DNA of 49,407 nucleotides, taken from positions 1-49,407 of the forward strand of contig NZ_BOOF01000065.1 of the NCBI RefSeq assembly GCF_016863095.1, written 5' to 3'. Below, one piece after another: positions 1 to 8,084 of the stretch. Position 1 is the first letter of the stretch; each line of letters starts with the position of its first letter. Both the position numbers and the translations under genes were made by a program. The DNA is from Microbispora siamensis. Its GTDB lineage: Bacteria; Actinomycetota; Actinomycetes; Streptosporangiales; Streptosporangiaceae. The notes under the pieces are model-generated. The model had not been told where the DNA came from. It worked only from the letters and a program-made list of their open reading frames with translations, and made no database searches.

Positions 1-35
1 GGTCCGGCCTGGGTTTCGGCATCAGTAAGGCTCAT
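1..35 (-). CDS. Start of a gene running off the left edge (11 residues visible)
   Basis: An ATG on the minus strand at position 35 opens a frame reading MSLTDAETQAG to the window edge. A GGAAG sequence lies a little upstream. It follows the zinc alcohol dehydrogenase gene by 37 bases on the same strand, so it could be the last gene of that operon. Eleven residues do not allow a family call, and the start itself is a guess from position and spacing. Confidence 0.35.
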   Translation of the reverse strand, partial: MSLTDAETQAG

Positions 36-72
36 GATCTCAACGCTTCCGTCCGGAGGCGCCGGTGCGCCT

Positions 73-1086
73 CTATCGCCGGGGGTCGATATGGATCTTC
101 GGGCCCGGGCCGGCGCCGGCCGGGCGGCGCCCCGCCAGTACGCCGGCGGCGTCGTCCAGGCCGACGGTGGCGGCCACGAGCGGGCGGGCGTCGACCGACC
201 CGTCCGCGTACGCCTCGATGGTCCCGGCCAGACCGGCCGAACCGCTGAGCACGCCGACGGCGGTGACGTCCCTGAACACGAGGTCGCGAGTGTCGATGCG
301 GCTGGGGGACCCCGCGAGACCGACATAGACTACCCGGCCCGCGGGCCTGACCAGGTCGAGCGCGAGCGCCGGGAGGTCCGCCGCAGTGGACGCGTCGACC
401 ACGGCGTCCCACGTGAGGGACGGAAGTGACGGCCGGGTCCACACGCCCGCGAAGCCGAGGTCGCGGGCCAGCCGGAGCGTGGGCTCGTCGCGGCCCATCA
501 GATGCACCTGCGCGCCTCGCGTCCGCGCGAGCAGCGCCACGAGCAGGCCGATCGTGCCCGTGCCCAGCACCAGCAGCCGATCGCCGGGCTCCAGGGCGGC
601 GCAGCGCACCGCGCGCAGGGCGTTGCCGCCGGGTTCGACCAGCGCGCCCAGCGTCGCGTCGATCGTCTCGGGCAGCGCGTGCAGTGCCGTCGCCGGTACG
701 GCGAGCCGTTCCGCCAGCGCCCCAGGGAAGCCGTTGCGGATGCCGATCTCCGCCCGGTCGGGGCACACGTGGTGCAGGCCGTCCCGGCACAGGGGGCAGT
801 GGCCGCAGCCCAGCATGGTGTCGGCGGTGACCCGGCGGCCCAGCCAGCCGGGGGCGACGCCCTCGCCGAGCGCCGTGACGACGCCGCACCACTCGTGACC
901 GGGGCGCAGCGGATATCGCGCGTGACCGCTGTGCAGGTAGCTCATCCCACCGGTGAACAGCTCCACGTCGGTGCCGCAGAGGCCGACCCGCTCGACGTCG
1001 ACGACCACCTGCCCGGGCGCGGCGACCGGGGGCTCGACGTCCCTGACCTCGGCCCTGCCGGGGCCGGTGATGACCAGTGCCCGCAC
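73..1086 (-). CDS. Zinc-dependent alcohol/sugar dehydrogenase (MDR family)
   Basis: A 337-residue medium-chain dehydrogenase expected to oxidise a sugar or polyol with NAD(P). The sequence shows the catalytic-zinc Cys in GLCGTD (C37) and the H64-E65 pair in GHEWCGVV. The structural-zinc cysteines are C94, C97, C100 and C108, and the nucleotide-binding motif GTGTIGLL is present. Length is typical of the family. The GTG start at 1086 has no strong Shine-Dalgarno sequence. It lies 79 bases downstream of the SMP-30 gene on the same strand, so the pair looks like dehydrogenase plus lactonase: one oxidises an aldose to its lactone and the other opens the lactone. Beside an IlvD/Edd dehydratase and a fucose locus, an L-fucose, D-arabinose or galactose-like substrate is likely, but the family alone does not decide it; a threonine dehydrogenase-like role is possible. 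Confidence 0.85.
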   Translation of the reverse strand: MRALVITGPGRAEVRDVEPPVAAPGQVVVDVERVGLCGTDVELFTGGMSYLHSGHARYPLRPGHEWCGVVTALGEGVAPGWLGRRVTADTMLGCGHCPLCRDGLHHVCPDRAEIGIRNGFPGALAERLAVPATALHALPETIDATLGALVEPGGNALRAVRCAALEPGDRLLVLGTGTIGLLVALLARTRGAQVHLMGRDEPTLRLARDLGFAGVWTRPSLPSLTWDAVVDASTAADLPALALDLVRPAGRVVYVGLAGSPSRIDTRDLVFRDVTAVGVLSGSAGLAGTIEAYADGSVDARPLVAATVGLDDAAGVLAGRRPAGAGPGPKIHIDPRR

Positions 1087-1165
1087 TACCGGGAGAAGGG
1101 GCCGGGCGCGACGGCGCCGATGCGGGTGAGGGGCAAGGTCGTGTCTCCTCGACGGGGATCGGGGT

Positions 1166-2050
1166 TCATGATCGGGGCGGCACCCAGTAGGGCGTCGCCA
1201 GGCCGCGTACGCCCACTCGGGCGGTGAACAGGTGCCCCGACCCGGGATGTTCGGCCAGATCGACGCCCTCGGTGGACGTGGTGATGACGAGGACGTCGAG
1301 ATCCGGCCCGGCGAAGGCGGGACAGGTGACGTTGGGCGCGCCGACCTCGACCGTGGCGAGCAGGCGCCCGCCGGGATCGCGGCACTCCACCCGGCCGCCG
1401 CCGAAGATCGCGATCCACAGGTTGCCCTCGGCGTCGGCGCACATCCCGTCGGGCATGCCGTCGGCGAGCCTGAACAGCTCCCGCCGGGGTCCGGTCCGCC
1501 CGGTGGCCGGGTCGTAGTCGCGCTCCCAGACCACGTGCGGCGTGCTGTCGATGCTGTAGAAGCGGTCGCCCGCGGGGCTCCAGGCCAGGCCGTTCGACAG
1601 GGTCAGGTCGTCGTCGAGGCGGACGCAGGTCGTGCCGTCGAGGCGGGCCAGCACCTCCTGGCCCTCCCGGTCGTCCAGCGCCATGCTGCCGATCAGGAAA
1701 CGCCCGGCCGGGTCCACGGCGCCGTCGTTGAGCCTGCTCGGTGCGCCGGGAGGCAGCACCCGGGCGAGCTCGGTGCGGCGGCCGGCGGTGTCGACCCGGG
1801 TGAGGACCTCACGCTTGGCGACGACGAGTTCCCCGTCGGCGGAGACGGCGACCGCGCAGACGGGGCCGTCGAAGGTGTGCGCCGCGGTGGCGGTGACGGC
1901 GCCGGTGGCGGGGTCGAGCCGTCCCTCGTGCACCGCCCCCGCGTCGATGTCCACCCACAGCAGGCGCTGCCTGGCGGGATCCCACACGGGGCCCTCGCCG
2001 AGGACGTACACCTCGCCGCAGGCCTGGGCGGCGGTGAACTGCCTGGTCAC
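1166..2050 (-). CDS. SMP-30/gluconolactonase family sugar lactonase
   Basis: A 294-residue six-bladed beta-propeller lactonase predicted to hydrolyse an aldonolactone to the acid in the cytoplasm, using one divalent metal. The visible metal-site motifs are the early Glu in LGEGPVWD, the Asn of LNDGAVDP, the Asn of LSNGLAW and the Asp-rich DGMCADAEGNLW near residue 200. No signal peptide is present. The GTG start at 2050 is fixed by a strong AGGAGG seven bases upstream. The gene heads a minus-strand unit with the zinc dehydrogenase and is divergent from the IlvD/Edd dehydratase, which gives the order dehydrogenase, lactonase, dehydratase for one aldonic acid. A second, unrelated lactonase sits at 4022-4921. 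Substrate not determined. Confidence 0.88.
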   Translation of the reverse strand: MTRQFTAAQACGEVYVLGEGPVWDPARQRLLWVDIDAGAVHEGRLDPATGAVTATAAHTFDGPVCAVAVSADGELVVAKREVLTRVDTAGRRTELARVLPPGAPSRLNDGAVDPAGRFLIGSMALDDREGQEVLARLDGTTCVRLDDDLTLSNGLAWSPAGDRFYSIDSTPHVVWERDYDPATGRTGPRRELFRLADGMPDGMCADAEGNLWIAIFGGGRVECRDPGGRLLATVEVGAPNVTCPAFAGPDLDVLVITTSTEGVDLAEHPGSGHLFTARVGVRGLATPYWVPPRS

Positions 2051-2255
2051 GGGACCTCCTGTCCGGCGGCGATCGCACCGATGGGCGGTGGGCCGCCGGG
2101 AACCGCCCGCGGCGGAGCGAGCGGAAGCGCGGTCATGTTCCGGATACTAGAGCCGATTTCGGGCGGGAGAAAAGGTCCTCACCCGGATCTTCCGGGCAAG
2201 GTGAATGGTGGGTTAGCCTCGCAAAGTCTCTGCCTCCCCGCAGATTGGGTGCCGA
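2051..2255. promoter_or_regulatory. Divergent promoter region between the lactonase and the IlvD/Edd dehydratase
   Basis: The 205 bases between two divergent starts hold a TAGTAT -10-like box on the minus strand (2144-2149) facing the lactonase gene. They also hold an inverted repeat CCCGGA-tct-TCCGGG at 2182-2196, about 60 bases before the dehydratase ATG. The repeat could be an operator for one of the FadR-type regulators of the locus; nothing in the sequence proves this. No clear Shine-Dalgarno precedes the dehydratase start. Confidence 0.35.
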
Positions 2256-3971
2256 ATGGGGACGAGCCGCAGCGCCGAGTGGTATGCCGGCACTGGTCGC
2301 AACGCGTTCATCCACCGGGCATGGATGAGACGCGGGCTGCCCTCCCACGCCTTCGACGGCCGTCCGCACATCGCGATCGCGAACACCGCGTCGGACCTGA
2401 CCCCGTGCAATCTGCACCTGGACGAGGTCGCCGAGCACGTCAAGCGGGGCGTCTGGGAGGCGGGCGGCGTCCCGCTGAACCTGCCGGTGGTGTCGCTGGG
2501 GGAGACGCAGGTGCGCCCCACGGCCATGCTGTGGCGCAACATGGCCGCGATGGCCACGGAAGAACTGCTGCGGGCCAACCCGATCGACGGGGTCGTGCTG
2601 CTCGGCGGATGCGACAAGACGATCCCCGCCCTGCTGATGGCCGCCGCGTCCGTGGACCTGCCCGCGGTCGTCGTGCCGGGCGGGCCGATGCTCACCGGGC
2701 ACTTCCGCGGCGTCCCGCTCGGCTGCGGGACCGACGTGTGGAAGCTCAGCGAGGAGGTCCGCGCCGGGACGCTCACCGAGCCGGAGTTCCTGCGCTCGGA
2801 GTCGTCCATGATCCGCAGCAAGGGCCACTGCAACACCATGGGCACCGCCTCCACCATGGGCCTGCTCGCCGAGGTCCTCGGCATGACCCTGCCGGGCGTC
2901 GCGGGCACCCCGGCGGCCGACAGCCGGCTGCTGGAGGCCGCGCACGCCACCGGATCGCTCGCCGTCGAGATGGTCGCCGCGGACCGCCGCCCCAGCACGG
3001 TGCTCAGCCGGGGCTCCTTCCTCAACGCCGTCGTCGCGCTCGCCGCGCTCGGCGGGTCAACGAACGCCGTCGTCCACCTGCTCGCCATCGCGGGGCGGCT
3101 GGGAGTGGAGCTCACCCAGGACGACTTCGACCGTACGGGGTCGGGTGTGCCGCTGCTCGTCGACCTGCTGCCCGCCGGGCGCTTCCTCATGGACGACCTC
3201 TACCGGGCGGGCGGCCTGCACGCCGTGCTGCGCGAGGTGCGCGACCTGCTCGACCCGCAGGCGATCACCGTGACGGGCCGTCCGCTGGTGGACTACCTCG
3301 ACCAGGCCCGCATCCACGACCCCGAGGTCATCCGCCCCCGCGAGACGCCCCTGCTGGAGGAGGCCGGGATCGCGGTGCTCCGCGGCAACCTCGCCCCCGA
3401 CGGCGCGGTGATCAAACCGGCGGCGGCCTCCCCGGAGCTGCTGCGCCACCGCGGGCCCGCCGTCGTGTTCGACTCCGTCGAGGACCTGCACGCCCGGCTG
3501 GACGATCCGGACCTGGACGTCACCCCCGACTCGGTGCTCGTCCTGCGCGGCTGCGGGCCCAAGGGCTACCCCGGCATGCCGGAGGTCGCGAACATGCCGC
3601 TGCCCGCGAAGCTGCTCGCCCAGGGCGTACGGGACATGGTCCGCATCTGCGACGGGCGGATGAGCGGCACCGCCTACGGCACGGTCGTGCTGCACGTCGC
3701 GCCGGAGGCGGCCGCCGGCGGGCCGCTCGGCCTCGTCCGCACCGGCGACATCGTCGTCCTCGACGTCGAGAACCGCAGGCTCGACGTCGAGGTCCCCGAC
3801 GAGGAGTTGGCCGCCCGCGAGCCGTCACCGGCCATGGTGCGGGCCTTCGCCGCCCCGCGCCGCGGCTGGGAGCGCCTGTACGTCGAGACGGTCGGCCAGG
3901 CGGACACCGGCGCCGACCTGGACTTCCTCACCGGCTCCAGCGGCCACCGGGTGTCGCGCGACTCCCACTAG
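2256..3971 (+). CDS. IlvD/Edd family sugar-acid dehydratase (L-arabonate/fuconate type)
   Basis: A 571-residue iron-sulfur dehydratase that removes water from an aldonic acid to give a 2-keto-3-deoxy acid. The three expected cluster cysteines are visible: C51 in TPCNLHL, C119 in GGCDKTIP and C192 in GHCNTMGTAST. The Mg-site region GDKT-like and the C-terminal GRMSGTAYG motif are also present. Length fits pentonate/hexonate dehydratases of this family rather than IlvD of valine synthesis; the N-terminal block RNAFIHRAWMRRGLP supports that and the ATG at 2256. No Shine-Dalgarno is evident, so translation may be leaderless. Neighbours are a lactonase and dehydrogenase (divergent) and the fucose operon (convergent). 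It is the second dehydratase of the locus; the enolase-type one is at 10757. Substrate is inferred from context only. Confidence 0.87.
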   Translation: MGTSRSAEWYAGTGRNAFIHRAWMRRGLPSHAFDGRPHIAIANTASDLTPCNLHLDEVAEHVKRGVWEAGGVPLNLPVVSLGETQVRPTAMLWRNMAAMATEELLRANPIDGVVLLGGCDKTIPALLMAAASVDLPAVVVPGGPMLTGHFRGVPLGCGTDVWKLSEEVRAGTLTEPEFLRSESSMIRSKGHCNTMGTASTMGLLAEVLGMTLPGVAGTPAADSRLLEAAHATGSLAVEMVAADRRPSTVLSRGSFLNAVVALAALGGSTNAVVHLLAIAGRLGVELTQDDFDRTGSGVPLLVDLLPAGRFLMDDLYRAGGLHAVLREVRDLLDPQAITVTGRPLVDYLDQARIHDPEVIRPRETPLLEEAGIAVLRGNLAPDGAVIKPAAASPELLRHRGPAVVFDSVEDLHARLDDPDLDVTPDSVLVLRGCGPKGYPGMPEVANMPLPAKLLAQGVRDMVRICDGRMSGTAYGTVVLHVAPEAAAGGPLGLVRTGDIVVLDVENRRLDVEVPDEELAAREPSPAMVRAFAAPRRGWERLYVETVGQADTGADLDFLTGSSGHRVSRDSH

Positions 3972-4021
3972 GTTCCGTCGCCGACGACGACCCATGACAC
4001 GGTCTCCGGCTCGCCGGGTGG

Positions 4022-4921
4022 TCACCCCTCCAGGTGGTAGACCCGCGTCGCCGTGTCCCGGAAGACGGCCTCGCGGTCGGCGGCCGGCAGCCCGGCATCC
4101 GCGAGCAGCGCCGAGACGGTCTCGGTCCAGAGCGGCAGGGAGCCTGCGAGGAGACAGACCGGCCAGTCCGAGCCGAACATGAGACGACGGGGCCCGAACG
4201 CGTCGAGCGCCACGTCGACGTACGGACGCAGCGCGGCGGCGTCCCAATCGTCCCACGCCGCCTCGGTGATCAGGCCGGACAGTTTGGCCGTCACGTTGGG
4301 CTCCGCGGCGAGCTCGCGGATGAGACCCGCCCAGGGTTCGAGCTCTCCGGAGGCGATGGGCGGTTTCGCCAGGTGGTCCAGGACGAAGGTCAGCTCGGGC
4401 ACGGCGCGTACGGTCTCGATCGCGGCGGGCAGCTGGTGCGGCAGGACGAGCAGGTCGTAGGCGAGCCCGGCCGCCGCCACCTGCCGCAGTCCCCGGCGTA
4501 CGTCGTCGCGGGCCAGCCAGCGCGGGTCGGACTCGCCCTGCACCAGGTGGCGGATTCCGCGTAACAGGTCGCCACCGGGCGAGGCGGCCAGGGCGGCGAG
4601 CTCGTCGGCGAGATCGGGCCGGGTCAGGTCGGCCCATCCCACCACCGCGGCGACGGTCCGCGACCGCGCCGCCAGCGCGAGGAACTCGCGCGTCTCCTCG
4701 GCGTCGGCAAGCACCTGTACGAGCACGGAGCGGCCGATGCCCGTTCCGGCCGCGGCGGAGGCGTAGTCGGTGAGGGTGAAGTCGCGGCGGATGGGAGCCA
4801 TCTGCGGGGGGTCCAGCCACGTCTGCGGGCGCCGGGAGAGGTCCCACAGGTGGTGGTGGGCGTCGATGCGGCTCTCGGCCGGAGTCGCAGGGGGAGTCGG
4901 GGGAGTCACAGCGGAATTCAC
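4022..4921 (-). CDS. Amidohydrolase-2 family lactonase, probable L-fucono-1,5-lactonase
   Basis: A 299-residue TIM-barrel hydrolase of the COG3618 group, which includes L-fuconolactone and L-rhamnonolactone hydrolases. It would open L-fuconolactone to L-fuconate. The metal-binding start of the barrel is seen as DAHHHLWDL (H22-H24), with LDHLAKPP in the middle and GSDWPVCL near the end, all hallmarks of the group. The chosen GTG start overlaps the larC stop as GTGA, which places it last in the minus-strand operon running from 10588 and implies translational coupling. It ends 50 bases from the convergent IlvD/Edd gene, with no strong terminator hairpin between them. Assignment to fucose rests on the adjacent SDR, hydrolase, fuconate dehydratase and fucosidases; other 6-deoxy or pentono-lactones are possible. 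Confidence 0.87.
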   Translation of the reverse strand: MNSAVTPPTPPATPAESRIDAHHHLWDLSRRPQTWLDPPQMAPIRRDFTLTDYASAAAGTGIGRSVLVQVLADAEETREFLALAARSRTVAAVVGWADLTRPDLADELAALAASPGGDLLRGIRHLVQGESDPRWLARDDVRRGLRQVAAAGLAYDLLVLPHQLPAAIETVRAVPELTFVLDHLAKPPIASGELEPWAGLIRELAAEPNVTAKLSGLITEAAWDDWDAAALRPYVDVALDAFGPRRLMFGSDWPVCLLAGSLPLWTETVSALLADAGLPAADREAVFRDTATRVYHLEG

Positions 4922-6033
4922 AGCGCGTCGAAAGCCTCTCGTGCCAGTTCCCTCAGCGGTCTGCCGGTGGCCTCGGCCAGCGCGGCAAGGTCGTCGTATT
5001 CGGGTTTGACCCCCCACGGCCCGTGCTTCATCCTGACGTCCCGGCCGTGCAGGCGTACGGTCTCGAAGTGCCGGGGGAGGGCGATCTTCTCCACCACGCC
5101 GCGCCGCAGGCCCAGGCTCCCCGTCTCGGCGAGAACCAGGTTCTGCAGGTCGTCGGCCAGCTCGGGGGGCGTGAGAACGTGCAGGACGTGCGCGGGCCGG
5201 CCCTTCTTCATGACGGCCGGTGTGATCCAGGCGTCCGCGGCGCCCGCCGCGAGGGCACGGTCGATGACGTGCCCGAGGACCTCCCCGGTCACGTCGTCGA
5301 GGTTCGTCGACAGGACGATCTGCCTGCCGGCCTCGGCCACGGGCTCTCCGATCACGGCCACGGTCACATTGGGCCGGTCGGGCAGCACGCGGCCGCCCGC
5401 GCCGTACCCCGTGGCACGCAGGGCCATCTCCGGAGCCGGGCCGTACGTCGTGCCCGCGGCGCGCAGCAGGGCCGCCCCGGTCGGCGTGACCGCCTCTCCC
5501 GCCTCCCCGCCCCGCACCCGCGCGCCGGTCAGCAGGGCGAGCGTGGCGGGGGCCGGGACGGGCAGCACGCCGTGGCGGGTGTGCACGGTGCCGCCGCCGA
5601 GCGGCAGCGGCGCGGAATGCACGCGCGTCACCCGGAGGTCGCGCAGCGCCGCCGCGCATCCGACGATGTCGATCAGCGTGTCGTGCCCGCCGAGCTCGTG
5701 CAGGTGGACGTCGGCGGCCGGCACGCCGTGCAGCGCGCCCTCCACCTCGGCGATCGCGGTCAGCGCCGCCTCCGCCACGGTCAGGCCGGTCCGGGCCGCC
5801 ATCGCGATCAGTTCCGCGGCCGGGCGCTCGGTGGCGTCGTCGTCGACCTCGATCCGCACGCGGGTGGCGGTCAGCGCTCCGGTGCGCACCCGCTCGGCGT
5901 CGAGCCGCCAGCCGGTGAGCCCGGTCGCGGCGACCGCCTGCCGTACGGCGTCGAGCGAGGCGCCTGCGTCGAGCAACGCGCCGAGCAGCATGTCGCCGGC
6001 GAGGCCGGTGAACGGGTTGAGGTAGAGGATCAT
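4918..6033 (-). CDS. larC: LarC, nickel insertion protein for the nickel-pincer cofactor
   Basis: A 371-residue LarC: it inserts nickel into the sulfurised pyridinium precursor (a CTP-dependent cyclometallase) to finish the cofactor of LarA. The N-terminus LYLNPFTGLAGDMLLGALLD, the HLHELGGHDTLIDIVG motif near residue 113 and the C-terminal NLDDVTGE and MKKGRPAH blocks are characteristic. It is one uninterrupted frame, unlike Lactobacillus plantarum where larC1/larC2 need a frameshift. The ATG at 6033 overlaps the larB stop (ATGA) and is preferred over a GTG two codons upstream because the family starts at this point. Its 3' end overlaps the lactonase start. It is therefore locked inside a fucose operon. 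Confidence 0.92.
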   Translation of the reverse strand: MILYLNPFTGLAGDMLLGALLDAGASLDAVRQAVAATGLTGWRLDAERVRTGALTATRVRIEVDDDATERPAAELIAMAARTGLTVAEAALTAIAEVEGALHGVPAADVHLHELGGHDTLIDIVGCAAALRDLRVTRVHSAPLPLGGGTVHTRHGVLPVPAPATLALLTGARVRGGEAGEAVTPTGAALLRAAGTTYGPAPEMALRATGYGAGGRVLPDRPNVTVAVIGEPVAEAGRQIVLSTNLDDVTGEVLGHVIDRALAAGAADAWITPAVMKKGRPAHVLHVLTPPELADDLQNLVLAETGSLGLRRGVVEKIALPRHFETVRLHGRDVRMKHGPWGVKPEYDDLAALAEATGRPLRELAREAFDAL

Positions 6034-6764
6034 CGGCACGTCCCTGATGTCGTGTCCGCCGCCTGCGGTCCCTCCTCGCCCGCCGGGCCGGTCTCCGCCC
6101 GGGACGCCCTCCGCGTGAGGCGGTACGCCGCGAGGGCGGCGCCGAAGCCCGAGTCGATGTTGACCACGGTGATCCCGGCGGCGCAGGAGGTCAGCATGGC
6201 CAGCAGCGCCGTGACACCCTCCAGCGCCGCGCCGTATCCGGTGGAGGTGGGCACCGCGATCACCGGCGTCTCGACGAGACCGCCGACGACGCTGGCCAGG
6301 GCGCCCTCCATGCCGGCGACGACGATCACGCTGTCGGCCGCGCGCAGGTCATCGGTGGCGGCGAGCACGCGGTGCAGTCCGGCCACCCCGACGTCCCTGA
6401 CCATGGTGGTCCGCAGGCCGAGCGCGGAGGCGACGGCCGCCGCCTCCGCCGCGACGGGACCGTCGGCGGTGCCGGCCGTGACCACGGCGACCGTGTGCTC
6501 GATCCGCCGCGCCTCGCGCCAGACCAGCAGCCGGGCCTCCGGGTCGTACGCGCCGCCGGACACGAGCGCGCGCACGGCGGCGGCCGTGCCGGGTTCGATC
6601 CGCGTCACCAGGACCGGCCCGGTGTTCCGCCCGAGCAGGGCGGTGACGATCCCGGCGATCTCGCTCACCTGTTTGCCCGGGCCGTAGACGATCTCGGGCA
6701 GCCCCTGGCGCGCCTCGCGGCCGAGGTCCACGCGGGCGTAACCGAGGTCGAGTGCCTCGTTCAT
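6030..6764 (-). CDS. larB: LarB, carboxylase/hydrolase of nickel-pincer cofactor synthesis
   Basis: A 244-residue LarB, which carboxylates nicotinic acid adenine dinucleotide at C5 and hydrolyses the phosphoanhydride to give P2CMN, the first step of the nickel-pincer pathway. The C-terminal half has the PurE-like core with GMEGALASVVGGL, VPTSTGYG and the family block SCAAGITVVNIDSGFGAA. Length fits. The ATG at 6764 lies 63 bases after the larA stop, the loosest junction of this operon, and its stop overlaps larC. A leading block with ARVDLGREARQGLPEIVYGPGK matches the usual LarB N-terminus and so supports the start. Confusion with PurE is unlikely because of this N-terminal domain and the larA/larC neighbours. 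Confidence 0.93.
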   Translation of the reverse strand: MNEALDLGYARVDLGREARQGLPEIVYGPGKQVSEIAGIVTALLGRNTGPVLVTRIEPGTAAAVRALVSGGAYDPEARLLVWREARRIEHTVAVVTAGTADGPVAAEAAAVASALGLRTTMVRDVGVAGLHRVLAATDDLRAADSVIVVAGMEGALASVVGGLVETPVIAVPTSTGYGAALEGVTALLAMLTSCAAGITVVNIDSGFGAALAAYRLTRRASRAETGPAGEEGPQAADTTSGTCR

Positions 6765-6827
6765 GCGGGTACGACGTACGCGAGCGCGGACCGCAGCGGC
6801 GGGTGGGGCAGGGGACAGCGGAGCACG

Positions 6828-8084
6828 TCACTCTCCCGCGAGGTAGGGAATGGTCATCGGCCCCTCCGGCAGGACGCAGACCCGTCCGGGCAGGGCGCGC
6901 ACGGTGGCGGAGATGTCGCCGGTCTGCTCCAGGTGGGCGGCGGCGAGGTCGGCGTCGCTCAGGTGCGAGGTGTGCATGATCACGCGGGCGTGCCGCTGGA
7001 CGCGGGCCTGGATCTGGACCTGCCACTGGTCGGGCACGGTCTCGGTGCGGCGAGAGATCTCCTCGAACAGCGCGTCCGGGGAGGCCGCGGAGGTGAGCAC
7101 GTCCCGGTAGGAGCCGTGGTCGGGGAAGCCGTCCCGGCACTCGGCGGCGCAGACGATGGTCCCGCCGGGCCTGACGACCTGGGCGGCGGCGCTCATCCCC
7201 TTGACGGACTGGTAGAGGTTCTGGTCGAGCGGGAAGCCCGCGTTCGTCGTCACCACCACGTCGAACAGTTCGCGAACCGGGCGCATCGCGGCGGCGCGGG
7301 CGGCGGCGGTGGCGGCGGCGTGCATCGGCAGCAGATCCCCGCCGAACGCCTGCACGATCTTCTGTTCTCGGTTGAGCACGACGTCGAGGGCGAAAGTGAC
7401 GCCGGTCGCGGCGGCGATGGCACGGACGTCGTCGTGCACCGGGTTGCCCTCGATGACTCCCCAGGTCGCCCGGGGATCGCCGATGCGGGCCGCGTCGTGC
7501 AGCGTGAGCACGGTCTCCAGGGCGGCGAGCCCGGGCGCGACCAGCTTCGGACCGCCGGAGAACCCGGCGAAGAAGTGCGGCTCGACGAACCCCGTCGTGA
7601 TCCGCACGTCGGCGTCGGTCCACTCCCGGTTCAGCCAGACCGGTACGTCCTTGCCGTGTCGGCCCATCCACCTCAGGGACGACGCGTCACGTGCGTCGTG
7701 GTTGACGATCCGTACGGCGTCCACGACCTGGTCGCCGAACATCGCGCGCAGTTCGGCCTCGGTGTTGCCGCGGTGGGTGCCGGTGGCCACCAGGATCACG
7801 ACGTCGTCCAGGCTGACGATCCCGTCCAGCTCGGCCAGGATCGCCGGGATCATCAGGTGGCGGGGCTGGGGCCGGGTTCCGTCACAGGCGGAGATCGCCA
7901 CCGTCTGCCCGGGCCGCACCCGCTCACGCAGCGGCGGGCCCGCGACCGGCTCGCGCAGGGCTCGGCGCAGCTCGGCCGCCTCGTCCGCCGCCGCGGGCCG
8001 CGCGACCGGGGTGATCACCGTGGTCCGTTCGTCGGGCAGGTCCACCGCGAGCCCGCCGGCGCCGTAGGCGAGGTCAACCCACAT
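6828..8084 (-). CDS. larA: LarA family nickel-dependent 2-hydroxyacid racemase/epimerase
   Basis: A 418-residue LarA homologue that moves a hydride at C2 of a 2-hydroxy acid with the nickel-pincer cofactor. Residues equivalent to those of L. plantarum LarA are all present and shifted by exactly four. They are R71 (DGTRP), H104 (ATGTH), H170 (EPHFFAG), K180 (GGPK, the cofactor attachment) and H196 (LTLH, nickel ligand). A YQSVK segment (Q292, K295) matches the substrate-binding Gln/Lys pair. The protein is thus very likely active. The ATG at 8084 has a good GGGAGGACC upstream and lies inside the last codons of the aldo/keto reductase gene. Lactate is an attractive substrate because the fucose pathway ends in L-lactate. 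A sugar acid epimerase (as known for gluconate) is the alternative. Confidence 0.93.
   Translation of the reverse strand: MWVDLAYGAGGLAVDLPDERTTVITPVARPAAADEAAELRRALREPVAGPPLRERVRPGQTVAISACDGTRPQPRHLMIPAILAELDGIVSLDDVVILVATGTHRGNTEAELRAMFGDQVVDAVRIVNHDARDASSLRWMGRHGKDVPVWLNREWTDADVRITTGFVEPHFFAGFSGGPKLVAPGLAALETVLTLHDAARIGDPRATWGVIEGNPVHDDVRAIAAATGVTFALDVVLNREQKIVQAFGGDLLPMHAAATAAARAAAMRPVRELFDVVVTTNAGFPLDQNLYQSVKGMSAAAQVVRPGGTIVCAAECRDGFPDHGSYRDVLTSAASPDALFEEISRRTETVPDQWQVQIQARVQRHARVIMHTSHLSDADLAAAHLEQTGDISATVRALPGRVCVLPEGPMTIPYLAGE

Noticed and set aside
1232..3997. A 921-codon open frame opposite and across the lactonase and dehydratase genes
   Set aside because: It is a shadow frame caused by high GC: the residues are Arg/Gly/Pro-rich without any domain, and real genes with motifs occupy both strands here.
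4918..6039. A larC frameshift like larC1/larC2 of L. plantarum
   Set aside because: The frame is continuous over 371 residues with both N- and C-terminal blocks, so no frameshift is needed.
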